Assembly (NCBI GenBank): GCA_037074705.1
Contig: CM073590.1
Location: forward strand, 768,001 to 832,000
Origin: Zhengitettix transpicula
Lineage: Eukaryota; Arthropoda; Insecta; Orthoptera; Tetrigidae
Length of the DNA stretch: 64,000 bases
Direction of reading: 5' to 3'
The notes beneath the pieces are model-generated. The model was given only the letters and a program-made list of their open reading frames with translations, was not told the DNA's origin and made no database searches. Of the stretch, positions 47,737 through 59,105 are shown piece after piece. The position numbers and the translations under genes were made by a program. The first letter of the stretch is position 1. Each line of letters starts with the position of its first letter.

Positions 47737-48289
47737 TTAAATAGTGTATGTATATCTATCTATATTATATATTTCTACATGCACCGGAGGAGACTAAGAA
47801 TGATGGAAAACACAATCCCTAATACTTCTTAATCATTATAATTTGATAGATTTTAAATCTGCAGAAAGTGACGTATTCTTAAAGTGAAATTCATGAAAAA
47901 AATTTTGTTATATATGTATCATTATAATTTCTCATATTTGATTATAAATGTTTAAAGTCTAAGGGAGTAATTCCAAGTGAGAACTGTTAAATATAAATTT
48001 TGTGCAATATCATTAATATTTTCTATTTGAGAGTTGACGCATACCGTAATGTATTGCATTCCTTATACAATGCTACCAACATCAGAGAGTAGAATCCACC
48101 AAAGAGTACTTTGACTCCTTTCAGTTATCTGGAGTAAATTGGTTATATTCATAACGGTTTTGGTTGTATACCACAAATGTACCGGAGTATGTTTTACACA
48201 AAAGAAGTGATGATATACATTACTCTATATTCTTATTATTAATTTATAAAACAGAAGATAAAATTTTCAATTTAGAAATATGATATATA

Positions 48290-49075
48290 CATATATAAAT
48301 ATATTGTTCAATAAATATATATATATATATTAGATATAGGCTCATATCCTCATTTTTATATATATATATACATTACTTAAAAGACTTCCCAAATTTGTAT
48401 ATATATAATTTTTCCAGCTGAAAGTTATGTTAATAATATTTTTCAATAAATATATATATTAGGTATAGGGACATATCCTCAGTTTTATGAAGTAGGTTGT
48501 TTTATTATTCATATAGCTCTCTTTTCAATTTTTATATTTTAACTATAAGAATCATACAAAATAAGTGATGAGATACATTTGTCTGTATTTGGCTACTTTT
48601 CTTATTATTCATTTACAAACAGATGTAACAGATGTAAAATTTTCATTTTAGAAATTAATATTTTTTAAATATTAGACAGCTCATATCCTTATTTTTATGA
48701 AGTAATATATATATACATATATTGTTCAATAAATATATATATATATATATATATATTAGATATAGGCTCATATCCTCATTTTTATGAAGTAGGTTTTATA
48801 GCCAAATACTGACAAAAAGAAGTGATGATATACATTTGTCTGCAATTGGATAATACTTTTAAAACAGATGTAAATTTATCGTTTTAGAAATTAAATTGTT
48901 TCAAATGTGTCATAGTCACAATTATTAACTCATTTGGATAGAAATGAACAGCTGATTAACATTCAGGCAACATAAATCTGTATACGGTATATATAATTTA
49001 TTAATGTAATTTACTTAAAAGACTTCCAAAACTTATATATAAATAATTTTTCCAGCTCAAAGTTATGCTTTCAAT
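48290..49075 (+). repeat. AT-rich repeated modules inside the Helitron
   Basis: A module TTCAATAAATATATATATAT + TAGATATAGGCTCATATCC + TCATTTTTATGAAGTAGG occurs at about 48306, 48450 and 48725, with a partial copy at 48665. A second module, ACTTAAAAGACTTCCCAAA … TTTTTCCAGCT[G/C]AAAGTTATG, occurs at about 48376 and 49014. Between them are (TA)n tracts. The order suggests repeated local duplication. Confidence 0.8.
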
Positions 49076-49254
49076 TGTTTACTTTGCATTGTAGCTTAGA
49101 ATTGTAAAAAATTACATATGTGAATTTCAAAGGCTCTTCCCAAATTTGGAATCTAAATTAATGTTACTATGTCCAAAAAATCATCTGATTTAGATAAACA
49201 TTTATGAAATTCTATATACTATCCCATTTGGATAGTAAAAAAGTACAGAGATCA

Positions 49255-50960
49255 GATTACATGATGAGTGTTGATGTCGTTCAGTTACATAAAAATATCC
49301 GAAAAATAACCGTGATCCGAGTCAAATCGAAGGTAATGGATGTCGCTGAGTTAATTTGTGATAATATCCACAACGGGCGAGGGGTGAGAGGAGTTGGGCA
49401 GAGGTGGTCGGAAGTTAGAAATTTAAAAACATGTTTACCGGCAGTTTTTTTGCATCGAATAAATATATTTCTGGAAAAAATGAAATTAATAAAATTTCTC
49501 TACATGTTCTCCGTGTTTAATTTCAACCCCTTTCGGGATTGGGAGGGGAGCTCCCTTTACGGGTTTGGGGTGGAGTGGCATTACATAAAAATAACGCAAA
49601 AGCAAACAAGATTGGAGTCAAATTCAGGGTTATGTATGTCACTGAATTTGATTATGACATTCTCTTTAAACCCCAGGGACGGGCACGGACGGGGTGGAAT
49701 TTTTAAAACGTATTAAATCTTCGATATTAACGTGGAATAAATAAATGTCAGGGTCATTGACGTTGATAGTATTTCTACCGATGTTGTTTGTAAAATTTCA
49801 ACCCCTTTCAGCGTGAGAGGGGAGAACGCTTAAGGGTTGGGGATTAAATATTCTAACATCCTACGACAACCGATATTTGATTCGGATAAATATTTTTAGG
49901 GGTCAAAGAGTTGATAATGTTTCTAGCAATTTGTATAATTTTAATCCTTTGAGCATGGTAAAGGAGAACCCTTAGGGTGGGTACGGAAGGGCGTTACAAG
50001 GAAATAACGGGAAGACAACCGAGATTGGAGTCAAAACCAAGGTTATGGATGTCGCCGAGTTTAATTATGACAACCAATTTGCCCATTTAACCCCCAGGAT
50101 TTGGGTGGTTAGGGGTGGACATTTGGAAACATGCAATCACGGCGGTTATTAGCGTAGAATATTTTCAAGGGTTAATTAGATTGATTGTATTTCTACTGAT
50201 GTTGTGTGTGTAAAATTTCAACCTTTATCAGCATAATAAGGGAGCACGCTTAGGGGTGGGTGTGGACGGGTGTGGAAATACTAAAACATGTCAAAACAGC
50301 TGATATTTGAGTCGGATAAATATTTTTAGGCGGGGGCGGATGGGGTGGGAAATTTGGAACATGCAAACACGGCAGATATTTGCGTTGAATAAATATTTTT
50401 CATGGTTAATTATAATACATGTATTTCTATTGATGTTATTTGTGTATGATTTCAACCCCTTTTGTCATGGGAAGCGGTGGACCTTTAGGAGTGAAGGGGC
50501 GTTTTATAAAATTAACGCAAAAACAACCGATATTCGAGACAAATCTGGGTTACGGATGTCGCTGAGTTAAATTATGACAATCTGGTCAACGGGCGGGGTG
50601 TTTGAGGGGGGATGTTGACGGGGATTAGCGGGGTTGGGGGGAGGAGACGGAGCTACAAACTTTGAACATGTTAACCGGCCGATTTTTGGATCGAATCAAT
50701 ATAATTCAATATCAACGGAATTAATCAAATCTGTGTATAATTTCCACGTCTTTCTGGTTTGTGAGTGGTGCACCCTTAAGGGTTTAGGGTGTAGTGGCAT
50801 TACATAAAAATTTCGCAATCACATTACAGTTTGGAGTCTGAATTGAGGCTATGGATGTCACCTATTTTAATTATGACATTCAACTTGGCGTTTAACCCCC
50901 ATTGGCGGGGTTGAACGGCGATGGAAATTATTTAAACATGTTAATCGAAATAGTTCCTTT
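49255..50960 (+). repeat. Degenerate tandem array, ~300-500 bp units
   Basis: A landmark of the form GAGTCAAAT … GTTATGGATGTCGCTGAG recurs at about 49318, 49614, 50025, 50534 and 50831. A second landmark, TTTCAACCCCTTTC…GAGGGGAG, recurs near 49519, 49796, 49937, 50216, 50451 and 50740. Units are diverged and unequal in length. The array has more G and C runs (GGGGTGG, ACCCCC) than the rest of the Helitron. The frames found here (49204-49716; 50307-50570) are by-products. Confidence 0.8.
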
Positions 50961-51438
50961 TTCCTTAATGTAATACAGCAGAAATATTTTCATTGACTCA
51001 AAAGTATAATTTTATCCATCAATAGTCCATCGAATGATAATAAAAAAACAATACGAATACTTTATGATCTTTGCAGAATGTAATTTGATTTTCGTGCCAT
51101 AATATGGACTAATATGGTGACCATTTGTTTACATTGTGAATCTAGCTAAGAATTTCATCAATTTAATCTTTGGTAATGTCCGAAGACTGAGGGACAATTA
51201 TATCCTGCAGTACTCAAGGAGTATATTTAAGAAGAAATTTGGATGTATGTTTGTTGCGAATGATGCAATAAAATTCAATGTATTTTATAGCTTTTCAACT
51301 AATGCACCATCGGTCTAAACAATGTACGGAACAGTTAGATTTAGGTTAAATCACTTCTGACTTAAGATTAATATAGAATTAAATACTTTTTCGGTTTTAT
51401 ATAAATAAGTACACAGGCAACGCCGGGCACCCAGCTAG

Positions 51439-52437
51439 TCTATATAATAAAAAAGGGTGTATATTTGTATGTCAGTTAGTATGTATGTATGTATTTACGT
51501 TGTTTTTTATACAAATTTTATCGCGTGAACAGAATTAAACAAAAATTGGTATATATATTCGGTCGAGATTTATAAAATTTCATAATATAACGTACTATTG
51601 TATCCTGTATAATATTTCAGAAGATAATAAGATTTGTCTGAGGTACGACTGCTGAATTATATGTTTGTAACTATAAAAGTATTGAAAATGACGTACGGAA
51701 CTCCGAAAGTTTTTATGGTCCTTATTCAATTAATGCACTATCAGTCAAAGGTATGTACAGAAATAGAAACATTTTAATTTAATTAAAAGTACAATTAATT
51801 ATACTTTACGCAACGTATTTCTATAAATTTGTATAAATGTAAACAAATTATTGCGTGCAATTTGTGTCGTGAAACAAAAATTTGAGGTTAGGATAGCAAT
51901 ATTTGTTTTCCATTTTTGGGAACGACGTTATAGATGTTCAATTTCTGAGAAATGAAGCTCAGCAAAAATATTTTGATTGAATAATAAGTATAATTAAATC
52001 TACCAATACCACATCGAGTGATAAATATAATTTATTATGAAAGGTTATACAATCCATGGCATTAATTTTCTTTTAAATAACTTGACTTTTGACGTGGAAT
52101 ATTTAACGGGATCGGGGACCAATATGTTTCCAATTATATCTTGCAATACGCAGTGGAAGATACATAGAATTATGATAAAAACAATACTTAAACGTTCAAA
52201 ATTGATATATTTTCATTGAAGACAGCGTATTTCGTAATGTTTTGCATTAATTTTATACAATTCTACCAACTGCAGATTGCTAAAACCACCAAATAGTTTA
52301 ATTTCAGATGGAGAAATTATATGTCTACAAATTTAATAATTGTTGTATGTTTGAGGAGCGTTACATAAAAATAGCGCAAAAGCAACCGAAATTGGAGTGT
52401 ATCGGGACATCTCGGGCAACGCCGGGCACCCAGCTAG
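51439..52437 (+). mobile_element. Helitron copy, 999 bp, joined head-to-tail
   Basis: TCTATATAATAAAA begins at 51439, directly after the CTAG of the preceding copy, and the element ends GGGCACCCAGCTAG at 52437 before a T. After ~120 bp matching the 5' end of the long copy it jumps to a segment matching 46951-47736 (about 97% alike by eye). It then carries a short piece like 49580-49620 (CATAAAAATAGCGCAAAAGC) and the common 3' end. It is an internal-deletion derivative of an element like its upstream neighbour and codes for nothing. Confidence 0.82.
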
Positions 52438-54639
52438 TGGTAAATAAAAATAATTGTTCATACTTGACAACCACAGAATATATGACACTCAAAACATTAT
52501 CAGCATAATACTCGCTAATTCTTTAAAATGTACACATAGTCCTGAAAACAAAAGTAGTTGATGTACGTGGCGACAAATAAATAACCATTTATATGTGTTT
52601 ATGTTGAACAGACTATTCATGATTAATGTTTATAAGGCGTTAGAATATTCGGAGCTGAGTGAAACTGTTGTAACGCGTGTATTTTGGTTTAGTTTTACTT
52701 TGTTTCGAAAGTGTTGTTTGCTGTGGTTTGGAGAATTCGAAATCTTGCACGTGGGTCGGGGTGGAGGAGATAAATTTTTCCACCCAAGTAATTTTCGTGT
52801 CCTGTCTCGATTTTTGGCCTCAACATGACAGAATAGTTGGTCAATGTTGACTACGGAACTGCAGCTGTGTGCTATAACTCTTGTAACAATGGAAGAATCA
52901 GTGAAACTGGCATTTCGACCAAGTTTTCTAATAATGAAAAAAGTAAAAGAATGTGAGGCTATAATGGAGGGAACGGAGATAAGCTTTTGAAACTGGAGCA
53001 GATGTTCTGCGCTCACCGCAGCTGGTGGATGTGATTATGAGAGGCTCCGTATTGCGTTACGTGTATAAGTTTTAAGTGTCACCGATCTACAAATCTCATG
53101 AGTTCTGCTGTAAACTTTCCAAGTTGTTGTCTCTGATATAGTCCGAAGCAGAATCGTCGTGAGAAAGTGGCCACAATTTGTTAGTGAAGAGTTCATCGAA
53201 GCCACACAATTTAGTACGACGGCTTGCCAGCAATCAATCCCGGAGGCCGACGCCTTAGCCAGTGGTCAACCCCTGAGTCGTCTCCTTGCAATGGTCCTGA
53301 CTAATGTCATCACTGCACTTAGCCCGTTCTGCCAGCTGTGAGATACGGAGACGTCGGTACGAGAGCTACAGCAAGCAACTCAACGCAGAATAGCAGTACG
53401 CATTTGGTACGGGCAGCAGATCTCTTCTATGTAAAAACCACAGGTGCCTGAGATAAGAGTGTTTCATGCTTAACTGTAATAAACTAATATAAAATTTCTT
53501 TAATGGTCAATACTTTTTTTGATTTAACGTAAAAACCCAGCCCACAAAAATAATTCTTTACACTGTAATGGAATAAGGTAACATAATAATTATTGTGCTG
53601 TAGTCGTGGGAGTGACTTGGAAAATCTGAAAGATGAGCAGTGTCTAATGATAGACCTATCTTCAAACGTACAACCGTTGGTTCTTTAGAGATTTATATAG
53701 CAGAATATGCACAATATAGAAAAAAAAATATTTAAACGGTTCAGGACAATATGCTTTGAATTTTCGGAGTAATCTGAGCCAAGCCTTTCGTGTGTTTCTG
53801 GTTAGAACTTTCAAATAAGGCGACTCCGTATTATCTGAATTTTATTCAGTAAAAACAAACTTAATGTTTCTTGAATATAACTCGGGATTTAAATTAGAAG
53901 GAAAATATTTACTTTTTCTATCTGTGACGATAGCTTGGCAATGAGGAACAGACACAATATCGAATAACTGCACCAAAATTAAGTCCCGTTCACTGGAAGT
54001 GACAAGCAGCTAAAAACCATTATGTATGTATTTATTTAATCTACAAATGGTGGCAGATACATGAAATTACAATAAATACATATAATTATTTTAAATAAAT
54101 AAACTCGACGCAAGGTCATTATTTCAATTATATATATTTATATACTCATTAACTAAATTCCTTAATCAAGTTGGAAGGGGTTAAAGATTTCCTCGTATAT
54201 AGGAAGGTAATGTTCAATAATTACGTACGGTAAAGGGCTGCGGGTCGAACATTCTGAGGAGAATAAGTTTTCTATGGAGCAAGATAACCTGAACCGGAAC
54301 GCACGAGATAATTTCGTTAAGTGACCGCCCAAGATGGCCATTCGTTTTGTGGGACGCGTTGCATTAAATCGAACTTATTTGATGAAAGCGACACTATCTA
54401 GTAGAAAGTTGGAGATAAATTAATTTGTAGTGTATGAGCTTAGTAAAATTCAAGGCATTAAGTCTGCAACGCAAATTATAGAATCATAAAGCAGATAATT
54501 ATTGATATATAAACTATCTCCTTCAATACATATTTCCATATCTAGAATCACTTAATAGAGAAGGTGTACCATAGTGGCTGATTTATCTCCCAGATAATAT
54601 GTAGGCCTATTTGTGCGCATATACAAATAATAATAATAA
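52438..54639. other. Intergenic, nothing firmly recognised
   Basis: 52630-53460 is less AT-rich. A 128-codon minus frame (52630-53016) and a 60-codon plus frame (53159-53341, beginning MRKWPQFVSEEFIEATQFST) have ordinary composition but no recognised domain. AATAAA-like sequence follows near 53480. These could be exons or a processed copy. Confidence 0.3.
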
Positions 54640-54880
54640 TTAAATAAATAAGTAGCCAAATAAATTACAAAAACAAGAGAAAATAAATGCCACACAACAT
54701 TTCTGCCATCCTTGTTACATTTCTCAAATGATTCAAAAATCGCAAGAGCCGTAAGAACGACACAAGGCAACAAGGTTTGCAGAAACATGGTGTGGTATAT
54801 TTTGCATTTATTTTGTCTGTTATTTGACTACTTACTTTTATAATTATTATACTTCTAACTCATGCGTTTTATATTTTAAT
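54640..54880. mobile_element. Foldback element from Penelope-type ends
   Basis: The left arm (about 54650-54735, minus) reads AACAAGGATGGCAGAAATG, then TTGTGTGGCATTTATTTTC and ATTTGGCTACTTATTT. The right arm (about 54775-54870, plus) reads GCAGAAACATGGTGTGG, then GCATTTATTTTGTCTGTTAT and TTGACTACTTACTT. The centre has AGAGCCGTAAGAACGACA, as in the 44.1 kb copy. The CTGANGA box is degraded in this copy. Confidence 0.6.
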
Positions 54881-56162
54881 TTTTTAAACTAAAATCTTGT
54901 GTGAACAAAAACCCTACAAGACAGATTTAAACTATTGATGGTCTTCGTTTGTGCGTCTGGAGTGGGATGGAAGGTCAGTATAAACTCTTGAAGTGCTAAC
55001 TACACGACTACCCACGACGCGGTAATTAAGAAGCAATGAACACTTTGTTAGTGTTTCTAGTTAGCGGAATAATTTTAGAATATATTTTTCCTGAAGTATT
55101 TTTGTATAAGAAATTCCCTTTATCGAGTAATTAGCAAACTTCTTGCACTTCAGGTACAAGAATGTAACAATACCTTTTTTAAAATTCCGTGTCTCAGCAA
55201 TCGTAATCAATAGCGAAAAGCAAGATCAAATTCTAAATAATTGCTTCAACACTTATGAATATAACTTATTCATATGAAAATTTGTTAATTGAAGTATTAG
55301 GTTTTGAAAATTCAGAGGTCAGTCGTGCTATACGATTTATTATTTTTAGAGCGTCTAAATGTAGTAGGCTAAATATTAACGATAAGTTTAAACAAAATCT
55401 TCCATATATATGTTCAAGGCCTGATAAATAAGAGAAATGAATTTTACAGTATTCTTTATCAATGACACAGGATTTTCTTAGTGTGTGTTTTATTATGTTA
55501 CACGCTTTTAGAGGAATTTGAACTGCGTTAAGATCTTACTGTGAACCATAGTTTGCTGTTTGTCATCGTATGCTGGTGACTTCACATAAAGCATATCTTT
55601 ATTTAGAGCGTATTAAATTTATTAAACGGATAATATTGAAAGAAAACATTTCGTTTGACTTACTTGATCTATCGTGAAGACTTAGAAGCTTCGGCGTTTT
55701 ACCTAAATGTGTGTCTCGAATGAAAGGCAAGCATAAGGAGCAAACGTCTGTGTATACGTGCTTCACAGCCTGTTTACATGGAACCCAAGGCCCGGATTTT
55801 ACAGAAGGTAAACAGTTGGTGGACTCAGTGCTAGCTTGTCACACGGGAGCGTCATCTTTCGAAAGTACGAGTACAAATAAATTGAAGGTGGAACAGTTTG
55901 TGTGGGACAAACAGCACTTCATTCTTATTGTTTAAATTCCTATTCACCTTGCCTTGCAAGTCTCTAAATCGTTTATTAGAAAATCAACATTTGGCAAATG
56001 CAACTTTAATAGATTACTCTTTCAAATGCGGAAACGGAGTATCGGAAATTTATGATCAAAAATTCATACCTGGCCGCGCTAATCTCTAAAAACTGTTACC
56101 TACAATTTATAAAATGTAGCAGTAGAATTTCCGTTTTCTGCTAAATAAATTGATCTCCGTCT
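54881..56162. other. Intergenic, nothing firmly recognised
   Basis: Plus frames at 55711-55935 and 55898-56089 (74 and 63 codons) overlap in different frames; neither has a known motif. Confidence 0.4.
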
Positions 56163-56268
56163 CTCCTCTACACTTCCGCATCCCCCCTTTCAAATCCCTT
56201 CCTATGCTATTAAAGGGGAGTTGCCACTATGTGGATTTCCCTCATGTAACTTGATATCCTAAAAAAAG
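56163..56268 (+). repeat. WR-1 repeat, last ~105 bp only
   Basis: It contains CTTCCGCATCCCCCCTTTC through TCATGTAACTTGATATCC and an A-run (56261-56267). It is a short 3' fragment, as expected for 5' truncation during retroposition. Confidence 0.85.
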
Positions 56269-56283
56269 GGTATGTTTGACGAA

Positions 56284-56435
56284 AAGATGGAGGGGATAAC
56301 TTCGGGGATGTCTTCTTCTCTCTCTGGTTTCCACAGGCCGAGGCACATCGGTCAGTTTTGAGAGGAGTATGCTTTGGAGTCGCAGACGTTAGGTATCTGG
56401 TACAAGTTGTTCTGATATTCGTATTGGACAAGTAG
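56284..56435 (+). repeat. WR-1 repeat, 5' part only
   Basis: It follows the preceding fragment by 16 bp in the same direction and covers GGGGATGTCTTCTTCTC through GTTGTTCTGATATTCGTAT, then stops. The 3' half is absent, which 5' truncation cannot explain; deletion or later interruption is needed. Confidence 0.82.
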
Positions 56436-56578
56436 TAACCAACTACCACATTAAACTATTTCTTAAATAAAACAGTGGGTGAAAAAATGTTAACTATTTA
56501 AAAATTCATACTCCTTCGGTCACTAAACGCATAAATATGTTTAAGATTGTTAAGAAATATGTAAAAAAAAAGGCAACT

Positions 56579-57112
56579 AAAGGAAGTCTGCGAGGACTGT
56601 TCTCTCACAGGTGAACTTTCCCAGAGAGCTCGGGAGGAGGCTACCTTTGGGGATGCCTTATTCTCTCTCTGATTTTTTGAACTAAGGTTCCCACAAGCCG
56701 AGGAAGCTCGGCCTGTTTCGAGAGGTGTATGTTCCGGGGTCACAAACTTTTGGCATATGGTAAGAGTTGTTTACTATTTCTATTGGAATACTCGGTTATC
56801 TGCCTCCTAAACTGGTCAAGGCACGGAGAGGGGAAAGCTGCGACACACGCCAAACCCCTCTCCCGCAATCGGAAGGGCGTGGGACAAGTTCCAAATGCCC
56901 GACCTACCAGATGCAGGTTTCCTATGGTTTTGTCTGCATCACATTTAGACGAATTGCTGGGTAGAATCCTTAAACTACTGCCCGGGGCCTTAGTTATCCC
57001 TGGGATACCTCACACTTCCTTTCCGCATCCCCTCTTTCAGTCGCTTTCCTATACTTAAAGAGGGGAGTAAACACTATATGGAATACCCTATACATAGCCT
57101 GTCAACACACAA
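56579..57112 (+). repeat. WR-1 repeat, near full length, diverged
   Basis: The 5' hairpin GTCTGCGAGG/TTCTCTCACAGG is at about 56587-56611. It ends with the subfamily-B tail CCCTATACATAGCCTGTCAA but without an A-run. The palindrome arms CCGAG/CTCGG persist although the loop between them has changed. Confidence 0.88.
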
Positions 57113-58169
57113 TTCTGCTACTTCTTCTTCAATATAAATGTTAATCAACAGTAAATTATACTATAGGAATAATTAGTATAGTTCACTTCTGACAATTATG
57201 ATCCACCAATACTATATTTATAAGACAACATTTTATTTAGTAAAACTTTCTGTTGGAAAATATCAAAATGACAACAGATGTACTGATGAAACAATTTAAA
57301 AGTTAGTAGTGAAAAAATTTCGGTTCGTTTATTTCATATTTTTTGATTGAGGTTTGTATCTGGACTCGCGCGTGTTTATTATCGTATAAAAAGAAGATGT
57401 AACTCGTCAGCAACGATTTACTCTCTGACGTTTGTTTATAAATAGTTAGATATCTACTGACACTGATTGATACTAAGAAATCCATCAAAGCCCCATACTT
57501 TCTACACGTTGACATAATCTTTCACGCTTTGTAGTCACAATGATACTAAGCCCTTATTCTCGTGACCTACATTTGAAGCTTATGTAAATGTTCCTAGTGT
57601 TGCTTGGTTCTTCGTGGTGTTTTCTTCATTTACTGTAATTAAAATTTTAAACTTCATATATACATCGTGTCTTCTATCCTAACCCACACTCGTGTATGAT
57701 ATTTAATTATTGCTTCTCAGAAAATTATAAATAGTTAATTATCTTAAAAAATATATATCTGCATTGTAGTATCTTATTTAATACGTACTTCTGAGTCAAA
57801 TAAGATATCTGTAATTTTTATCAATTTATTTACTTATTATCAGACTTTGTCCACTTAATTCAATATTGTTTTCAATACAGCATAAACACAACAAACTTTC
57901 TTTATATAATTATTATAACAATCGATTATAATAATATTTTAAATATTTTACTTTTTCTATTTGTAAATATTGTTCGTTCCTATTTAATAACCGAAATTTT
58001 CAATTTTTTCATAAATTAACAATAAACAACTTTAATGAACATTTACGTTATTTACAATGTTAGACATTCTAGTTTTTTAAAGTATCATTATATTTATAAA
58101 AATTAATATAAAATATTGTAGATAAATTAAGTCATTAATACATATGTAATATGGTAATGAGTTACTCCA
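57113..58169. other. AT-rich intergenic DNA, nothing recognised
   Basis: No repeat shared with other parts of the window and no frame of interest. Confidence 0.5.
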
Positions 58170-59105
58170 TATTATTACTTCTTCTTCTATGGTTCCACAG
58201 CCTTTTATCGGGTCTCGATCTGCAGTATTAGCTTCCTTCAAAACTTTTCTGTCTAAAGCTATTTTCCTCGAGTTCCTCAAATCCATCATCCTTTTTTATG
58301 TCCTTATCTACTTCGTTTATCCATCTGTTCCTTGGTTTTCCTGCATTTCTTTTACCTCGCATATCATAGTATAATGCCTTGAAAGGCATCTTTTCCTTTC
58401 CCATGCGTTGCACATGTCCTATCGATTCTATTCTCTTTAATCTAATAGCTGTTGCGACGCTTGGTTTTTCACGTAGGTCATATATTTCCATATTATATCT
58501 GTGTCTCCATATGCCATTTTCATTTTTTGGGCCCCAAATTCTTCTTAGGATCCTTTTTTCAAATATGTTAATCGCTACCTCCTCTTTCTTGTTTAGTTTC
58601 CAGCCCTCACTTCCATAATATAGCATAGGCCTAATCATGGTTTTATATATCATCATTTTTGTTATTCTATGTGTTGTTCTTAGTTTGAAAGCTGGTAGTA
58701 GTAAGAAATACGATTTATTTGCTAAGTTCATTCTTCTCCTGATTTCATGCCGTTCATCTCCATCTTTGGATCCCAGGTATATAAAGTCATCGCTTATTTC
58801 TATCTCATCTCCATCTATGTCCATCCATCCTTTTTTCCCTAATTTCCTGCGCGACTGAATCATCATTTTTCTTTTTTTAAGTTTATTTCTAGACCAACCG
58901 TTTTGGCATGTTTCTTTATTTATTTATATGCCTCCTCTGCTGCTTTAGTTGTTCTTGATATTATTACCACGTCATCAGCATATGCCACTATTTGTGATGA
59001 CTTGTATTCTATAGTATTTGTTGTATCTATTTTTGTTTGTCTAATTATTACTAACAATTTATAATAAATTTCCAACTCTCTAACAATTAACACTTTCCAC
59101 ATTAT
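58170..59105 (-). pseudogene. RTE-like non-LTR reverse transcriptase, C-terminal part
   Basis: On the minus strand 59102-58920 ends with QIVAYADDVVIISRT, the catalytic YADD box (58982-58971). One TAA (58920-58918) interrupts the frame, then KKHAKTVGLEINLKKEK leads into a one-base shift in an A-rich run. The 212-codon frame 58866-58228 follows with DFIYLGSK, EIRRRMNLANKSYF, IYKTMIRPMLYYGSEGWKLN, FEKRILRRIWGPKNENG, IESIGHVQRMGKEKMP and GKPRNRWINEV. This is the standard thumb/C-terminal order of RTE-like arthropod elements. The 3' end GGCTGTGGAACCATAGAAGA then AGAAG is also usual for them. The active-site motif is intact, but the two lesions and the missing 5' half make the copy non-functional. 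Confidence 0.9.

Larger units (their letters stand above)
45727..51438 (+). mobile_element. Long non-autonomous Helitron with a nested copy
   Basis: It starts with TCTATATAATAAAA after an A (45726) and ends with GCAACGCCGGGCACCCAGCT then AG, giving CTAG at 51435-51438. Helitrons begin with TC, end with CTRR and insert between A and T without target duplication. The 5' and 3' end sequences recur in the two other copies here. The interior has no Rep/helicase coding sequence; the longest frame (49204-49716, 170 codons) lies in a repeat array and shows no HUH or helicase motif. It therefore depends on an autonomous relative. A ~740-bp second Helitron sits inside at 46089-46831, leaving about 5.0 kb of its own sequence. 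Confidence 0.8.

Noticed and set aside
49204..49716. 170-codon plus frame inside the Helitron, considered as a Rep/helicase remnant
   Set aside because: No HUH, Y2 or helicase motif is visible, and the frame coincides with the degenerate tandem array.
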